From: an uncultured Pseudomonadales bacterium
GTDB taxonomy: Bacteria > Pseudomonadota > Gammaproteobacteria > Pseudomonadales > UBA7434
DNA: 64,000 bases
Assembly: GCA_943788835.1 (NCBI GenBank)
Contig: CALSRU010000005.1
Location: 85,343-149,342 of the forward strand
Direction: 5' to 3'
Part shown: positions 19,250-27,873 of the stretch, piece after piece
Layout: the number at the start of each line of letters is the position of its first letter
Position numbering within the stretch: the stretch's first letter is position 1
Notes under the pieces: model-generated
The model's database searches: none
Told to the model about the DNA's origin: nothing
Seen by the model: only the letters and a program-made list of their open reading frames with translations
Made by a program: the position numbers and the translations under genes

Positions 19250-20539
19250 ATGGTTTTAAAAATAAAAATGATAGGTATGTTGCTGCTTGCCGTCGTGGCT
19301 GGCAGTTTATCGCAGGCCCAAGCCTATGATTTAACAGCAAATAGTGTAGAGAACGAAGTCTTCTTGCTGCTCCTTAACGAAAATCCAGGCGGGGTTTTTC
19401 ATTCTATCTCGGTCGACGTGGATGCCCCCTCGTTTATAAGCAACAGCATTACGGTAACAAATACCCCAGGTGCAATAAATGGCGGTGGCAGCGACCTCGT
19501 GGTTTTGCAATTCGATGTTGGAAATACGCCGTTCAACACGAGTGGCGATTTGATAGTGACTGTATCGGGAATGGTCGCGGGCAATGCCGTGAGTGTAGAT
19601 TTTACAGTCCCCCTGCGTGTTTGGTTTTCGGCTCCTGCCGCTCAAGGATTTGTGGGCACCGGCGAGCCCGCGCCTAATCCGGGAGGTACAGACACCGATG
19701 GTGATGGCGTCCCAGATTCGTTGGAAGTGGCTTATGGCAGCGACCCTATTTTAGCCAGCTCGATACCGGGGCAAGTCGATAGCGACGGTGACGGGATAGA
19801 AGATGGCAGTGATCCAGCGCCTAGTGATCCTTGCGACCCCTCCACATTTGTTGCTGTCTGTGATTTTGACACCGATAGTGACGGCAAATTTGACCGTGTA
19901 GAGGGTCAGTCGACAGATACAGACAGCGACGGAGCAGCTGACTACATTGAATCCTCTTTGATAGATGATGACGGCGATGGTGTTTCTAATGAGCTCGATG
20001 CCAACAACAGCGATCCATGTATCCCCTCTACGTTTGGCACAAACTGCACAGTGGATACAGATGGCGATGGGGTGAGCGATGCTGCGGAGGGTGAATTTAC
20101 CGATACCGACAGCGATGGTGCTCCCGATTACACCGAATCTGCCCTGTTGGACGATGACGGCGATGGTGTTTCTAATGAGCTCGATGCCAACAACAGCGAT
20201 CCATGTATCCCCTCTACGTTTGGCACAAACTGCACAGTGGATACAGATGGCGACGGGGCAAGCGACGCTACCGAGGGCGAGTTCACTGATACGGACAGTG
20301 ATGGCATTTACGATTACCAAGAATCTTCTCTTATTGATTCCGACAGCGACGGTGTAGCCGATGAGCTGGATCCGGCCAATGGTGATCCGTGTAACCCTGA
20401 TCCACTAGCTCCCGGCTGCAGCGTGCCCGAGGCAGACGTTCCCCTCTTTGGGTTGTCGGCATCATTGCTCCTGGCAGCTTTATTAGCAATTTTTGGTGTT
20501 GTGCAAGTTCAGCGCCGTTCACAAAAAGGCGTTGAGTAA
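19250..20539 (+). CDS. Secreted thrombospondin type 3 repeat protein with a C-terminal membrane/sorting tail
   Basis: A 429-residue exported protein of unknown function. A signal peptide (about 1-25, ending SQAQA) is followed by an unrecognised beta-rich domain to about residue 140. A long calcium-binding region of repeated DTDGDGxxD units, typical of thrombospondin type 3 repeats, then runs to about residue 390. The region is built from a 62-residue unit containing DPCxPSTF; two copies are almost identical at DNA level. The C-terminus has VPLFGLSASLLLAALLAIFG followed by a basic tail (QRRSQKG). This resembles bacterial CTERM sorting signals, although I could not assign a class. The stop overlaps the start of the GH16 gene by one base (TAATG), indicating translational coupling, so it probably helps present or bind the glucan substrate at the cell surface. 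Confidence 0.75.
   Translation: MVLKIKMIGMLLLAVVAGSLSQAQAYDLTANSVENEVFLLLLNENPGGVFHSISVDVDAPSFISNSITVTNTPGAINGGGSDLVVLQFDVGNTPFNTSGDLIVTVSGMVAGNAVSVDFTVPLRVWFSAPAAQGFVGTGEPAPNPGGTDTDGDGVPDSLEVAYGSDPILASSIPGQVDSDGDGIEDGSDPAPSDPCDPSTFVAVCDFDTDSDGKFDRVEGQSTDTDSDGAADYIESSLIDDDGDGVSNELDANNSDPCIPSTFGTNCTVDTDGDGVSDAAEGEFTDTDSDGAPDYTESALLDDDGDGVSNELDANNSDPCIPSTFGTNCTVDTDGDGASDATEGEFTDTDSDGIYDYQESSLIDSDSDGVADELDPANGDPCNPDPLAPGCSVPEADVPLFGLSASLLLAALLAIFGVVQVQRRSQKGVE
19967..20067 (+). repeat. 101-base exact direct repeat, copy 1
   Basis: Identical by eye to 20153-20253, offset 186 bases (62 codons). It lies within the calcium-repeat region of the TSP3 protein. Identity at silent positions points to recent duplication or gene conversion. 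Confidence 0.9.
20153..20253 (+). repeat. 101-base exact direct repeat, copy 2
   Basis: Second copy of the 19967-20067 unit. Bases immediately outside the copies differ at several positions, so the exact identity stops sharply at both ends. Confidence 0.9.
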
Positions 20540-21927
20540 TGAAGGCTTTTACCTTGATACGTATTGCTGCAGCTGGCCTGTTGCTGGTTTCATCAGTTGC
20601 AACTTGGGCCGGTCCGCCCACGAACATCCAGTTAGTCGGCTCTATTGTGCCGGTGCAAGGTGTGCAGCCTATTTCGGTTGTTTCAGCATCGGCAAGTTCT
20701 GGTCAATCGGGGGAGTACGGTGCCGATAAAGCAATAGATGGTGATGGTACAACCCGCTGGGGCTCGGCATTCGATCAGCCCGAATGGATAACATTCGATC
20801 TGGGTGCTGCTTACGCGCTCAGTAGTATCGTTATTGATTGGGAGGCGGCGAATGCCGAGTCCTATGAGATGCGTGGCTCTAATGACAACAACACCTGGGT
20901 GACATTGGCTGCCGAGAGCGGCGGAAGTTTTGGCGATCGAACTGATACGGTTTCTTTGAGTGGCACTTATCGTTATCTGCGCATGTATGGTATTAATCGC
21001 AGTAGTCAGTATGGCTTTTCTATTTGGGAAGTGGCCGTCTATGGGGAAGGTACACTAACCAATGACGCGGACAACGATGGCGTCGCGGATAGCGTTGATC
21101 AATGTCCGGCAACTCCGGCTAATACAGCAGTGGAAAGCGATGGTTGTCCGATTGGGCAATATGGAGGCTATGATGCCCCCACTTCCTATCCAGGGTACTC
21201 GCTGGTTTGGAGCGACGAGTTTAATGGCACCTCGCTTAATACTTCGAATTGGACGAGTGAAATTGGCACCGGTAGTGGGGGGTGGGGCAATAATGAACTG
21301 CAATATTATCGCTCTCAGAACACCACGGTTGGTAATGGCTTCCTCACAATTGAGGCGAGAAAAGAGAATTTTGGCGGAAAGCAGTACACATCCTCTAGGC
21401 TCAAAACGCAGGGTAAGCAGTCTTTCCAATACGGTCGAATAGACGTGCGCGCTGTGTTGCCCGAAGGCCAAGGATTGTGGCCGGCTATATGGCTGTTGGG
21501 TGACTCTATAAGCTCTGTCAGCTGGCCGGCCTGTGGCGAAATTGACATGATGGAGCTTAGAGGGAATGAGCCTGACATGGTCTCGGGCACTGCGCACTGG
21601 CAGCAGAATCCCGGCGATGGGTTTAGCAGCTACTACAGCAGTGATCAAGCGGGCACCTCGCCCCAATTATCGTCGGGCACTTTTGCTGATAATTGGCATG
21701 TGTTCAGCATCGTTTGGGATGCCTCGGAAATAAAGTGGTATCTTGACGGGGCGTCCACTCCATTTCATGTAATCGACATTACGCCGAATCAGCTAAGCGA
21801 GCTTCGGTCTAGCTTTTTCCTTCTGCTAAATGTGGCCGTTGGCGGGAATTTCTTACCTAATCCTCCCTCTAACCCCAACTACTTTCCGCAGAGAATGCTC
21901 GTCGACTATGTGCGCGTGTATCAATAG
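20539..21927 (+). CDS. Secreted GH16 beta-glucanase with N-terminal F5/8 type C (CBM32-like) domain
   Basis: A 462-residue exported endo-glucanase candidate, most like laminarinases (endo-1,3-beta-glucanase). A signal peptide (about 1-24) precedes a discoidin/F5/8-type-C domain at about residues 45-170 (DKAIDGDGTTRWGS, then ITFDLG and YEMRGSNDNNTW). A single calcium-type repeat follows (DNDGVADSVDQCP, about 178-190). The GH16 catalytic domain occupies about residues 215-462 and begins YSLVWSDEFNG. The catalytic motif ExDxxE is intact as EIDMME, with nucleophile Glu334 and acid/base Glu339. WPAIWLL and the C-terminal VDYVRVYQ are also GH16-typical. It is coupled to the TSP3-repeat gene by a one-base overlap. 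Substrate specificity is inferred from family only. Confidence 0.9.
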   Translation: MKAFTLIRIAAAGLLLVSSVATWAGPPTNIQLVGSIVPVQGVQPISVVSASASSGQSGEYGADKAIDGDGTTRWGSAFDQPEWITFDLGAAYALSSIVIDWEAANAESYEMRGSNDNNTWVTLAAESGGSFGDRTDTVSLSGTYRYLRMYGINRSSQYGFSIWEVAVYGEGTLTNDADNDGVADSVDQCPATPANTAVESDGCPIGQYGGYDAPTSYPGYSLVWSDEFNGTSLNTSNWTSEIGTGSGGWGNNELQYYRSQNTTVGNGFLTIEARKENFGGKQYTSSRLKTQGKQSFQYGRIDVRAVLPEGQGLWPAIWLLGDSISSVSWPACGEIDMMELRGNEPDMVSGTAHWQQNPGDGFSSYYSSDQAGTSPQLSSGTFADNWHVFSIVWDASEIKWYLDGASTPFHVIDITPNQLSELRSSFFLLLNVAVGGNFLPNPPSNPNYFPQRMLVDYVRVYQ

Positions 21928-21960
21928 CGGCTCGAAAGCAATTGAAATTTAAGTGACCAA

Positions 21961-21999
21961 AAGCAAAAGCGGCGATAAAATTTATCGCCGCTTTTGCTT
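21961..21999. terminator. Long perfect inverted repeat, probable terminator after the GH16 gene
   Basis: Two 19-base arms separated by a single base (21961-21979 and 21981-21999), starting 34 bases after the stop codon. The symmetrical ends contain A- and T-rich runs (CAAAAG and CTTTTG), so it could stop transcription from both directions. A long uninterrupted U tract is missing. Confidence 0.65.
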
Positions 22000-22334
22000 G
22001 GGAATCGAACAAAGCTCTCCTTATCACATGATCCCTCCACAAGAGAGCGCTAGCTGCATACTTACTTGCGCAGTTTGTCGCAGAGTGTAGGCTTTTGGGA
22101 GTGGTCGTTCTGCCTGTGTTTTGTTCGATCTGGCAGGTGCAAATAATAGCCGGCATTGTTTCTGATGAACCGACTCGATTGTGAGATAAGCGCCCCCCAT
22201 CTTCGTGGTTTTTTGCGGCCCTTACATGATAGAGTTGCGGGTTAAAGTTACTCGAATAACACCTCTAAGAAGTGGCCTGGTAGTGCATAATTCGGCTGCT
22301 GCTTCCAATTGATAACGATAAGGTTTTTTCCATT
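22000..22334. other. Upstream region of the TonB-dependent receptor gene
   Basis: About 335 bases without a gene. It should contain the receptor promoter and any sugar-responsive operator. The imperfect dyad GTTACTCGAATAAC at 22246-22259 is the only palindrome-like element I noticed; it is too weak to assign. Confidence 0.35.
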
Positions 22335-25300
22335 ATGGGATCTCGCATTAAAAGAAATGTATCTGCTCGAGTATGTAATGGGGCGCAAGCGCCTTGCAAG
22401 GGTGCGCTCGCCAGTGCGATAAAATCTGTTAATGAGGGGCTGCGCAGCAGTGCTTATTCCGTTGCCCTAGGTGCGGTTGTTGGCGGCGCGATGCTGGGTT
22501 CTCCAGTGATTATGGCGCAATCCGAAGCCATTGAAGAAGTGACCGTAATGGGTATTCGCGCGAGCTTGAAGCGCGCAATGGACACTAAGCGTGATGCTAA
22601 AGGTATCGTCGATGCCATAAGTGCCGACGACATTGGTAAGTTCCCTGACACCAACTTAGCAGAATCTCTCCAGCGCATAACAGGCGTGTCAATTGATCGT
22701 TCTCGCGGTGAGGGTAGCCGTATTACAGTGCGGGGGCTAGGGCCTGATTTTAATCTCGTGACATTTAATGGCCGTCAGCTGCCCACGCAAAGTGGTGCCG
22801 GGCGTTCATTTGATTTTGCCAATATCGCATCGGAAGGTATTGCTGGCGTAGAAGTATTCAAATCGGGTAACGCAACATTGCCTACAGGCGGTATTGGCGC
22901 TACGGTTAATGTCATCACCACCAAGCCTTTAGACAGTCCGGGCCTAAAAGCCACTGCGGGCGTTAAATTGGTGCACGATACGTCAACAGAAATCGGTGAT
23001 TCGGTGACGCCTGAGTATTCAGGGCTCTTTAGCACGACCCTGTTAGACGATACGGTGGGTATTGCTTTGAGCGCTAGTTTTCAGCGTCGCGACAGTGGTG
23101 AAAACTCTGGTGGCACCGCAGGTTGGTTTCAGTTTCCTGCTACCGCAGTTAAAGGCGGCAAGGTTTATGCCGATGACGGTTTTGCACTTAATGACCGGCT
23201 CACCCAACAGATTAATGACCCAACACAGCATATTAATAGGCCGTCAGGTGGTGATTTTTACGCTGTGCCAAGAAACACCACTTATAACATTGCCGAGTTT
23301 GAGCGAGAGCGTATTAATGGCCAGCTGACCTTGCAGTGGCAGCCTATTGACAGCTTGCGAGGCACCATCGATTATACCTACGCCGAGCTCGATCTAACGC
23401 GCCGTTACACCAATATTGGTGGCTGGTATCTGTTCCCCGCTGAAGCAAGAAGTAGTTGGACCAATGGGCCGGATAACTCAAACGAATCTGCTCTATTTTA
23501 TTCGGAGCAAAATGCCGCGACCGACTTTGTAACCAGTATTGGTGAAGATGGCGGTACCAGCGAAAATAAATCACTGGGTTTCAATTTAAGTTGGCAGCCT
23601 AACGATCGCCTATCGATTGGTCTCGACTATCATGAGTCGACGGCTACCTTTGGACCAAACAGTGAATACGGCACCTCGGCTAACGTAGGTTTACTGTCGA
23701 ATAATAGACGAGGCACCACTACCTACTTTAATGCTGGCGATTTACCTGTGCTTGAGCTCGATCTTGATCCGACACTTAACCGCAACGGTGAGCCTCTAGA
23801 TCCAGATGCTTACTCTATAGGCGGAAGCGTCTTTTCCAACGCACAAAACGAGATGGAAATTAAGCAGGCTACAGTATCAGCAGAATTTCAAATAGATGAT
23901 ATTTCAAGTATCGACTTTGGTGTGCAGCTCACTAAGGTGAACAATCAATCGGCGAGCACTAACGTGCAGCGCGGTACTTGGGCAGGCGTAGGTGATGAGG
24001 CTGACCTCACCGATATTCTAAGCCCTGGCTCTATTGCCGGTGCGTTTGACCAAATATCAGGCGGCGATGATCCGCGCATGCAAACAGATTTTTTTACCAG
24101 TTCGCTCGATGCTATTGTAGAGCGAGCTAATTTATTGATAGAAAGAGATGGGCTTGTTTCCATATCTTCGGAGCCGGGTGCAGCACTAACCGGTGGGTAT
24201 GGTGATTGTGGGACGGCATTTTGCGCAAATTCTGACTTCGATGGAGAGTTTGCCAATAGGCTAGAGGCCCAAGAAGACACTATTTCTGCCTACGTGCAAT
24301 ATAATATTTCTTTCGATACGGCTATGCCAGTCAATCTCTACGCAGGATTGCGCTATGAGGAGACAGAGGTTGATTCGCCGTTTTCTACGCTGACACCGGT
24401 GAATTCAACGTGGGTAACCGACTCCGGTGACTTTGCTGTAGTGTTCGGTGATTCATTGGACGGGCGTCAAACCGGTAGTTATCAACATCTCTTGCCGAAT
24501 GTGGATATTAATATCGAGCCTATTGAAAATGTGAAAACCCGTGTGTCTTTCAGTAAAACAGTGACCCGTCCCAGTTATGGTGAAATCCAAGGTGGTTTGA
24601 GTATCGATACACCGGCTCAGGAAAGCGGTGGCACGGGGTCGCGCGGAAATCCAGGGCTTTTACCCTATACATCAACCAACTGGGATTTCTCGGTTGAATG
24701 GTACTTTACCGACGAGAGTTATTTCTCGGTTACTTACTTCACCAAAGATGTTGAAAATTATATAGGCTCATTTACCGAACAAAATCAAACGCTTGGCTTG
24801 GCTACCGCACCAGTAACGCCGATAGGCGGTGCTCTGTACAATGAGGTAAAAGACGCGCTCGAGGCGCAGGGTAAACCCAGTGATTCCCTGAGTATTCGCA
24901 CCGAGATTTTAGCCAATTATTTTGGACGACCGGAAGTCAATGCGGATGCAGGGACAATTCAAGGCGCTCCAGGAGATCCTGAGTTGACGTTTGATATCGC
25001 TACAAGGGTGAATACCGGCGATGCAACGATTGATGGTTGGGAAATCGCTTTACAGCATCCCTTTGGTGACTCTGGTTTTGGCATGATCACTAATATAACG
25101 TTTGTAGACTCTAGCGTAGGTTATGATAACCGCGCTGATTTGAGAGATACGCAGTTTGTCGTAAGCGGTTTGAGTGATTCCGCGAACTTGATCGCTTATT
25201 ACGACAAAGAAGGTTTGCAGGCGCGGATAGCCTATAACTGGCGCGACTCATTTTTGGCGGGTATTGGGCACAGTGCAGGCACAACCGAGCCCAATTACAC

Positions 25301-25484
25301 CGAAGAGTATGGTCAGTGGGACTTCTCGGCTAGTTATGACGTCAGTGAGTTTCTGACAGTATTTGTTGAAGGTATTAACATTACCGATGAAACAACTCGT
25401 TCGCATGGTCGTACTAAAATGCAGGTGTTGAATGCAGCACAAACAGGTGCTCGATATAACTTTGGGGCGCGTATTAAGTACTAG
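22335..25484 (+). CDS. TonB-dependent receptor, large carbohydrate-type (Xanthomonas/Caulobacter group)
   Basis: Outer-membrane active transporter of 1049 residues that would import an oligosaccharide using TonB-ExbBD energy. An extended signal region ends near residue 61 (VIMAQ). A TonB-box-like EEVTVMG is at about 67-73. The plug domain follows with DIGKFPDTNLAESLQRITGVSI and the family signature RGEGSRITVRGLGPDFNLVTFNGRQ. The long barrel ends in an aromatic residue (FGARIKY), as expected for BAM-dependent insertion. This receptor group is often found with tryptophan-halogenase-like, SapC and cupin genes, which follow here, and GH16 glucanases flank it. The substrate is inferred to be laminarin-like glucan fragments from these neighbours only. 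Confidence 0.92.
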   Translation: MGSRIKRNVSARVCNGAQAPCKGALASAIKSVNEGLRSSAYSVALGAVVGGAMLGSPVIMAQSEAIEEVTVMGIRASLKRAMDTKRDAKGIVDAISADDIGKFPDTNLAESLQRITGVSIDRSRGEGSRITVRGLGPDFNLVTFNGRQLPTQSGAGRSFDFANIASEGIAGVEVFKSGNATLPTGGIGATVNVITTKPLDSPGLKATAGVKLVHDTSTEIGDSVTPEYSGLFSTTLLDDTVGIALSASFQRRDSGENSGGTAGWFQFPATAVKGGKVYADDGFALNDRLTQQINDPTQHINRPSGGDFYAVPRNTTYNIAEFERERINGQLTLQWQPIDSLRGTIDYTYAELDLTRRYTNIGGWYLFPAEARSSWTNGPDNSNESALFYSEQNAATDFVTSIGEDGGTSENKSLGFNLSWQPNDRLSIGLDYHESTATFGPNSEYGTSANVGLLSNNRRGTTTYFNAGDLPVLELDLDPTLNRNGEPLDPDAYSIGGSVFSNAQNEMEIKQATVSAEFQIDDISSIDFGVQLTKVNNQSASTNVQRGTWAGVGDEADLTDILSPGSIAGAFDQISGGDDPRMQTDFFTSSLDAIVERANLLIERDGLVSISSEPGAALTGGYGDCGTAFCANSDFDGEFANRLEAQEDTISAYVQYNISFDTAMPVNLYAGLRYEETEVDSPFSTLTPVNSTWVTDSGDFAVVFGDSLDGRQTGSYQHLLPNVDINIEPIENVKTRVSFSKTVTRPSYGEIQGGLSIDTPAQESGGTGSRGNPGLLPYTSTNWDFSVEWYFTDESYFSVTYFTKDVENYIGSFTEQNQTLGLATAPVTPIGGALYNEVKDALEAQGKPSDSLSIRTEILANYFGRPEVNADAGTIQGAPGDPELTFDIATRVNTGDATIDGWEIALQHPFGDSGFGMITNITFVDSSVGYDNRADLRDTQFVVSGLSDSANLIAYYDKEGLQARIAYNWRDSFLAGIGHSAGTTEPNYTEEYGQWDFSASYDVSEFLTVFVEGINITDETTRSHGRTKMQVLNAAQTGARYNFGARIKY

Positions 25485-25497
25485 TTAGTGAAAGGTT

Positions 25498-25533
25498 AAA
25501 AAAAGCCTTTTCATTAGAAAAGGCTTTTTTTTT
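25498..25533 (+). terminator. Strong intrinsic terminator between the TonB receptor and halogenase 1, abutting the next start codon
   Basis: Seven A, a perfect eight-pair stem (25505-25512 with 25517-25524), loop ATTA, then nine T ending at 25533. The next start codon is at 25536. The only Shine-Dalgarno-like bases for that gene (AAAAGG, 25518-25523) lie inside the 3' arm of the stem. Confidence 0.93.
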
Positions 25534-25535
25534 AT

Positions 25536-27104
25536 ATGGCAAAAATGAATGCAAACGTTAAGCAGGTTGTCATTGCGGGTGGTGGCACAGCGGGCTGGCT
25601 CTCTGCCGCCATTTTAGCTGCTGATCGCGCTGCAGTAGCCTCAGCTGACTTTCATATTACATTGGTTGAGTCGCCTGATATAGCTCCCATTGGCGTGGGC
25701 GAGGGCACTTGGCCTTCAATGCGTGCAACCTTAAAGCGCATAGGTGTATCCGAAACCGACTTTATTCGCGAGTGTTCTGCTAGTTTTAAGCAGGGTTCGA
25801 AGTTTGTTGGTTGGACTCATGGCCATGCAGAGACCTACTATCACCCTTTCTCGCTGCCTGAGGGCTACGATGAAGTTAATCTGGCGGCCGCTTGGCAGGC
25901 GTTTAGCGAGCAAGTCAGCTTTGCCGATGCGGTTAGCGCTCAAAGTACCTTGTGTGAACATGGCTTGGCACCTAAGCAAATTGCTACGCCTGAATATGTG
26001 CCAGTGGCAAACTACGGTTACCATCTTGACTCGGCCAAATTTTCCAATTTTTTGCAAAAGCATTGTGTAGAAAAGCTAGGGGTCACTCATGTGTTGGCCA
26101 ACATTAGTGGAATCAATTCACAGGCCAATGGCGATATCGCTTCACTCAGCCTGCAATCGGGTGATCGTATTGACGGCGACTTATTTGTCGATTGCACGGG
26201 CTTTACTTCATTGTTGCTAGGCCAGCACTATCAAATTCCGTTAGTCAGCCAGCAGGATATTTTATTTAACGATACAGCGCTGGCCGCACAGGTGCCATAC
26301 GCTCGAGTCGACGATCCAATAGCGTCGGCCACCTTGGCCACGGCTCAAACGGCTGGCTGGATTTGGGATATTGGCTTACCCCATCGTCGTGGTGTGGGCT
26401 ACGTATACTCTAGTGCGCACATTACACGCGAAAAAGCTGAGCAGCAGTTGCGCGAATATATTTCCACTGGCTTGGGTGCACAGCATGCCGGCGCGCTAGA
26501 TGTTCGTGAGCTGACTATTAACCCTGGGTATCGACAAAAGCTTTGGCACAAAAACTGTGTGGCTATCGGCATTGCGGCTGGTTTCATTGAGCCGCTGGAA
26601 GCCTCGGCGCTTGTGTTGGTTGAGTTATCTGCCACCATGCTTAGCGACCAATTTCCTGTTAACCGCGAGGCAGTGGATATACTGGCTAGGCGTTTTAACG
26701 ACAGATTTTTAACTCAATGGCAGCGTATTGTTGAATTTTTAAAATTGCATTATATTTTGACACGGCGCAGCGACTCTGATTATTGGCGCGATCACTGTGG
26801 TCAAGGTACCATTCCTGAAAGGCTACAGGAACTGGTGATCCTTTGGCGCCATCAATGTCCGTGGCATCAAGATGGACGCTTTATTGACGACCTGTTTCCT
26901 CCGGCCAGCTTTCAATACGTTTATTACGGAATGGGTGGAAAAACTCAGCTGGCTGCTAATCGAAGCCAGCCCAAAGGTTGCGACGAGAAAGCAATGGCCG
27001 AGTTTCAAAATAATAGGCGTAAAATCGAGCAGCTGTTAGGCTCTTTGCCAAGCAATCGTGAGCTGATCAATAAAATAATGCAATATGGCTTGCCCAAAAT
27101 TTAA
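25536..27104 (+). CDS. Flavin-dependent tryptophan halogenase-family protein (1 of 2)
   Basis: A 522-residue member of the PrnA-like flavin halogenase family. The FAD-binding motif GGGTAGW is at residues 15-21 and GVGEGTWP at 53-60. The Lys equivalent to the PrnA catalytic Lys79 is present as Lys85 in ASFK, and the Glu equivalent to PrnA Glu346 is in IEPLE (Glu355). The halogenase motif WxWxIP is altered to WIWDIG at 275-280, and the Ser after Glu346 is Ala. Activity and substrate are therefore uncertain. In relatives, genes of this type sit beside TonB receptors, and some of those proteins halogenate indole in vitro. The gene begins three bases after a terminator and has no free ribosome-binding site. 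It appears to lead a four-gene operon. Confidence 0.88.
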   Translation: MAKMNANVKQVVIAGGGTAGWLSAAILAADRAAVASADFHITLVESPDIAPIGVGEGTWPSMRATLKRIGVSETDFIRECSASFKQGSKFVGWTHGHAETYYHPFSLPEGYDEVNLAAAWQAFSEQVSFADAVSAQSTLCEHGLAPKQIATPEYVPVANYGYHLDSAKFSNFLQKHCVEKLGVTHVLANISGINSQANGDIASLSLQSGDRIDGDLFVDCTGFTSLLLGQHYQIPLVSQQDILFNDTALAAQVPYARVDDPIASATLATAQTAGWIWDIGLPHRRGVGYVYSSAHITREKAEQQLREYISTGLGAQHAGALDVRELTINPGYRQKLWHKNCVAIGIAAGFIEPLEASALVLVELSATMLSDQFPVNREAVDILARRFNDRFLTQWQRIVEFLKLHYILTRRSDSDYWRDHCGQGTIPERLQELVILWRHQCPWHQDGRFIDDLFPPASFQYVYYGMGGKTQLAANRSQPKGCDEKAMAEFQNNRRKIEQLLGSLPSNRELINKIMQYGLPKI

Positions 27105-27168
27105 TTAATGTAAAGCGTGGTTGTGCGGCATTGCTGGCACCATAAGCGAACCAATAGGTGAAGTGCCA

Positions 27169-27873
27169 ATGCAAAATCATGCTGTACTCAACCCAGTTGA
27201 TCACAAAGATATAAAAATTGTTACCCAGCGTTCAGAGCGCTATGGCGATTGTGTTATAGCAACGCTTGCCTTTGCGTTTGAGTTTAGAAATATCCAATCG
27301 GATTATCCTATTCTTTTTCAAAAAGATAGTAATACCGGTAAATTCTTTCCGGTCGCTTTACTCGGCTTGCAGGCTAAAGAAAATCTTTTTTTAAATGATC
27401 AGGGTTGGGACGCCTCGTACATTCCCGCTAGTATATTGCGTCAACCTTTTATGGTGGGCTTTCAAGGTAAAAAGCCTATCGTCACAATAGATATGGACAG
27501 CCCGCGCGTTAATAAAATAGAGGGCGAAGCATTATTTGATGAGATGGGTGAAGGCACCGATTTCCTAAAAAATGTCACTTCAATGCTTAATGAACTGCAT
27601 AGCGCCTATCAAGATACTGAAGTATTTATTGACCAATTATTGGAGTTTGAATTACTTGAATCCTTGGCGCTAAAGCTTATGTTGGCTGATGGTGTTGAGC
27701 ACGAATTGAAAGGGTTTTATACGATTAATGAAGAAAAATTACGAGAGCTCAGTGCGGATGCTTTAGGCAAGTTGCATAATCAGGATTTTTTGCTGCCGCT
27801 TTTTATGGCCGTGGCATCTCTTTCACGTTTAGCCAACTTGGTCGATAAAAAAAATAAGCTCCTTGTATGCTGA
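27169..27873 (+). CDS. SapC-family protein
   Basis: A protein of about 234 residues resembling the SapC family, which is named after a surface-array locus gene and has no settled biochemical function. I start at the ATG at 27169, preceded by AGGTGA at 27156-27161; the open frame begins further up at a TTG (27121) without homology. Family-typical sequences are the early ERYGDCVIA segment, FFPVALLGL, and the AYIPAS-like and ILRQPF segments mid-protein. The C-terminus contains LPLFMAVASLSRLANLVDKK. There is no signal peptide, so it should be cytoplasmic. The end overlaps the next gene by seven bases. SapC, cupin and halogenase genes recur together next to TonB receptors, so the proteins probably act in one pathway. 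Confidence 0.75.
   Translation: MQNHAVLNPVDHKDIKIVTQRSERYGDCVIATLAFAFEFRNIQSDYPILFQKDSNTGKFFPVALLGLQAKENLFLNDQGWDASYIPASILRQPFMVGFQGKKPIVTIDMDSPRVNKIEGEALFDEMGEGTDFLKNVTSMLNELHSAYQDTEVFIDQLLEFELLESLALKLMLADGVEHELKGFYTINEEKLRELSADALGKLHNQDFLLPLFMAVASLSRLANLVDKKNKLLVC

Noticed and set aside
19751..20320. A 189-codon minus-strand open frame opposite the TSP3-repeat region
   Set aside because: It is an antisense by-product of the biased GAT/GAC repeat codons; the plus strand has a signal peptide, repeats and coupling to the next gene.
21055..21666. A 203-codon minus-strand frame within the GH16 gene
   Set aside because: It is antisense to the conserved catalytic domain, with no start signal or recognisable protein features.
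27121..27168. MCGIAGT-like sequence at the start of the SapC open frame, recalling the Ntn-hydrolase start of asparagine synthase and GlmS
   Set aside because: It lies upstream of the better-supported ATG at 27169 with its own ribosome-binding site, begins with a TTG, and nothing downstream resembles a glutaminase domain.
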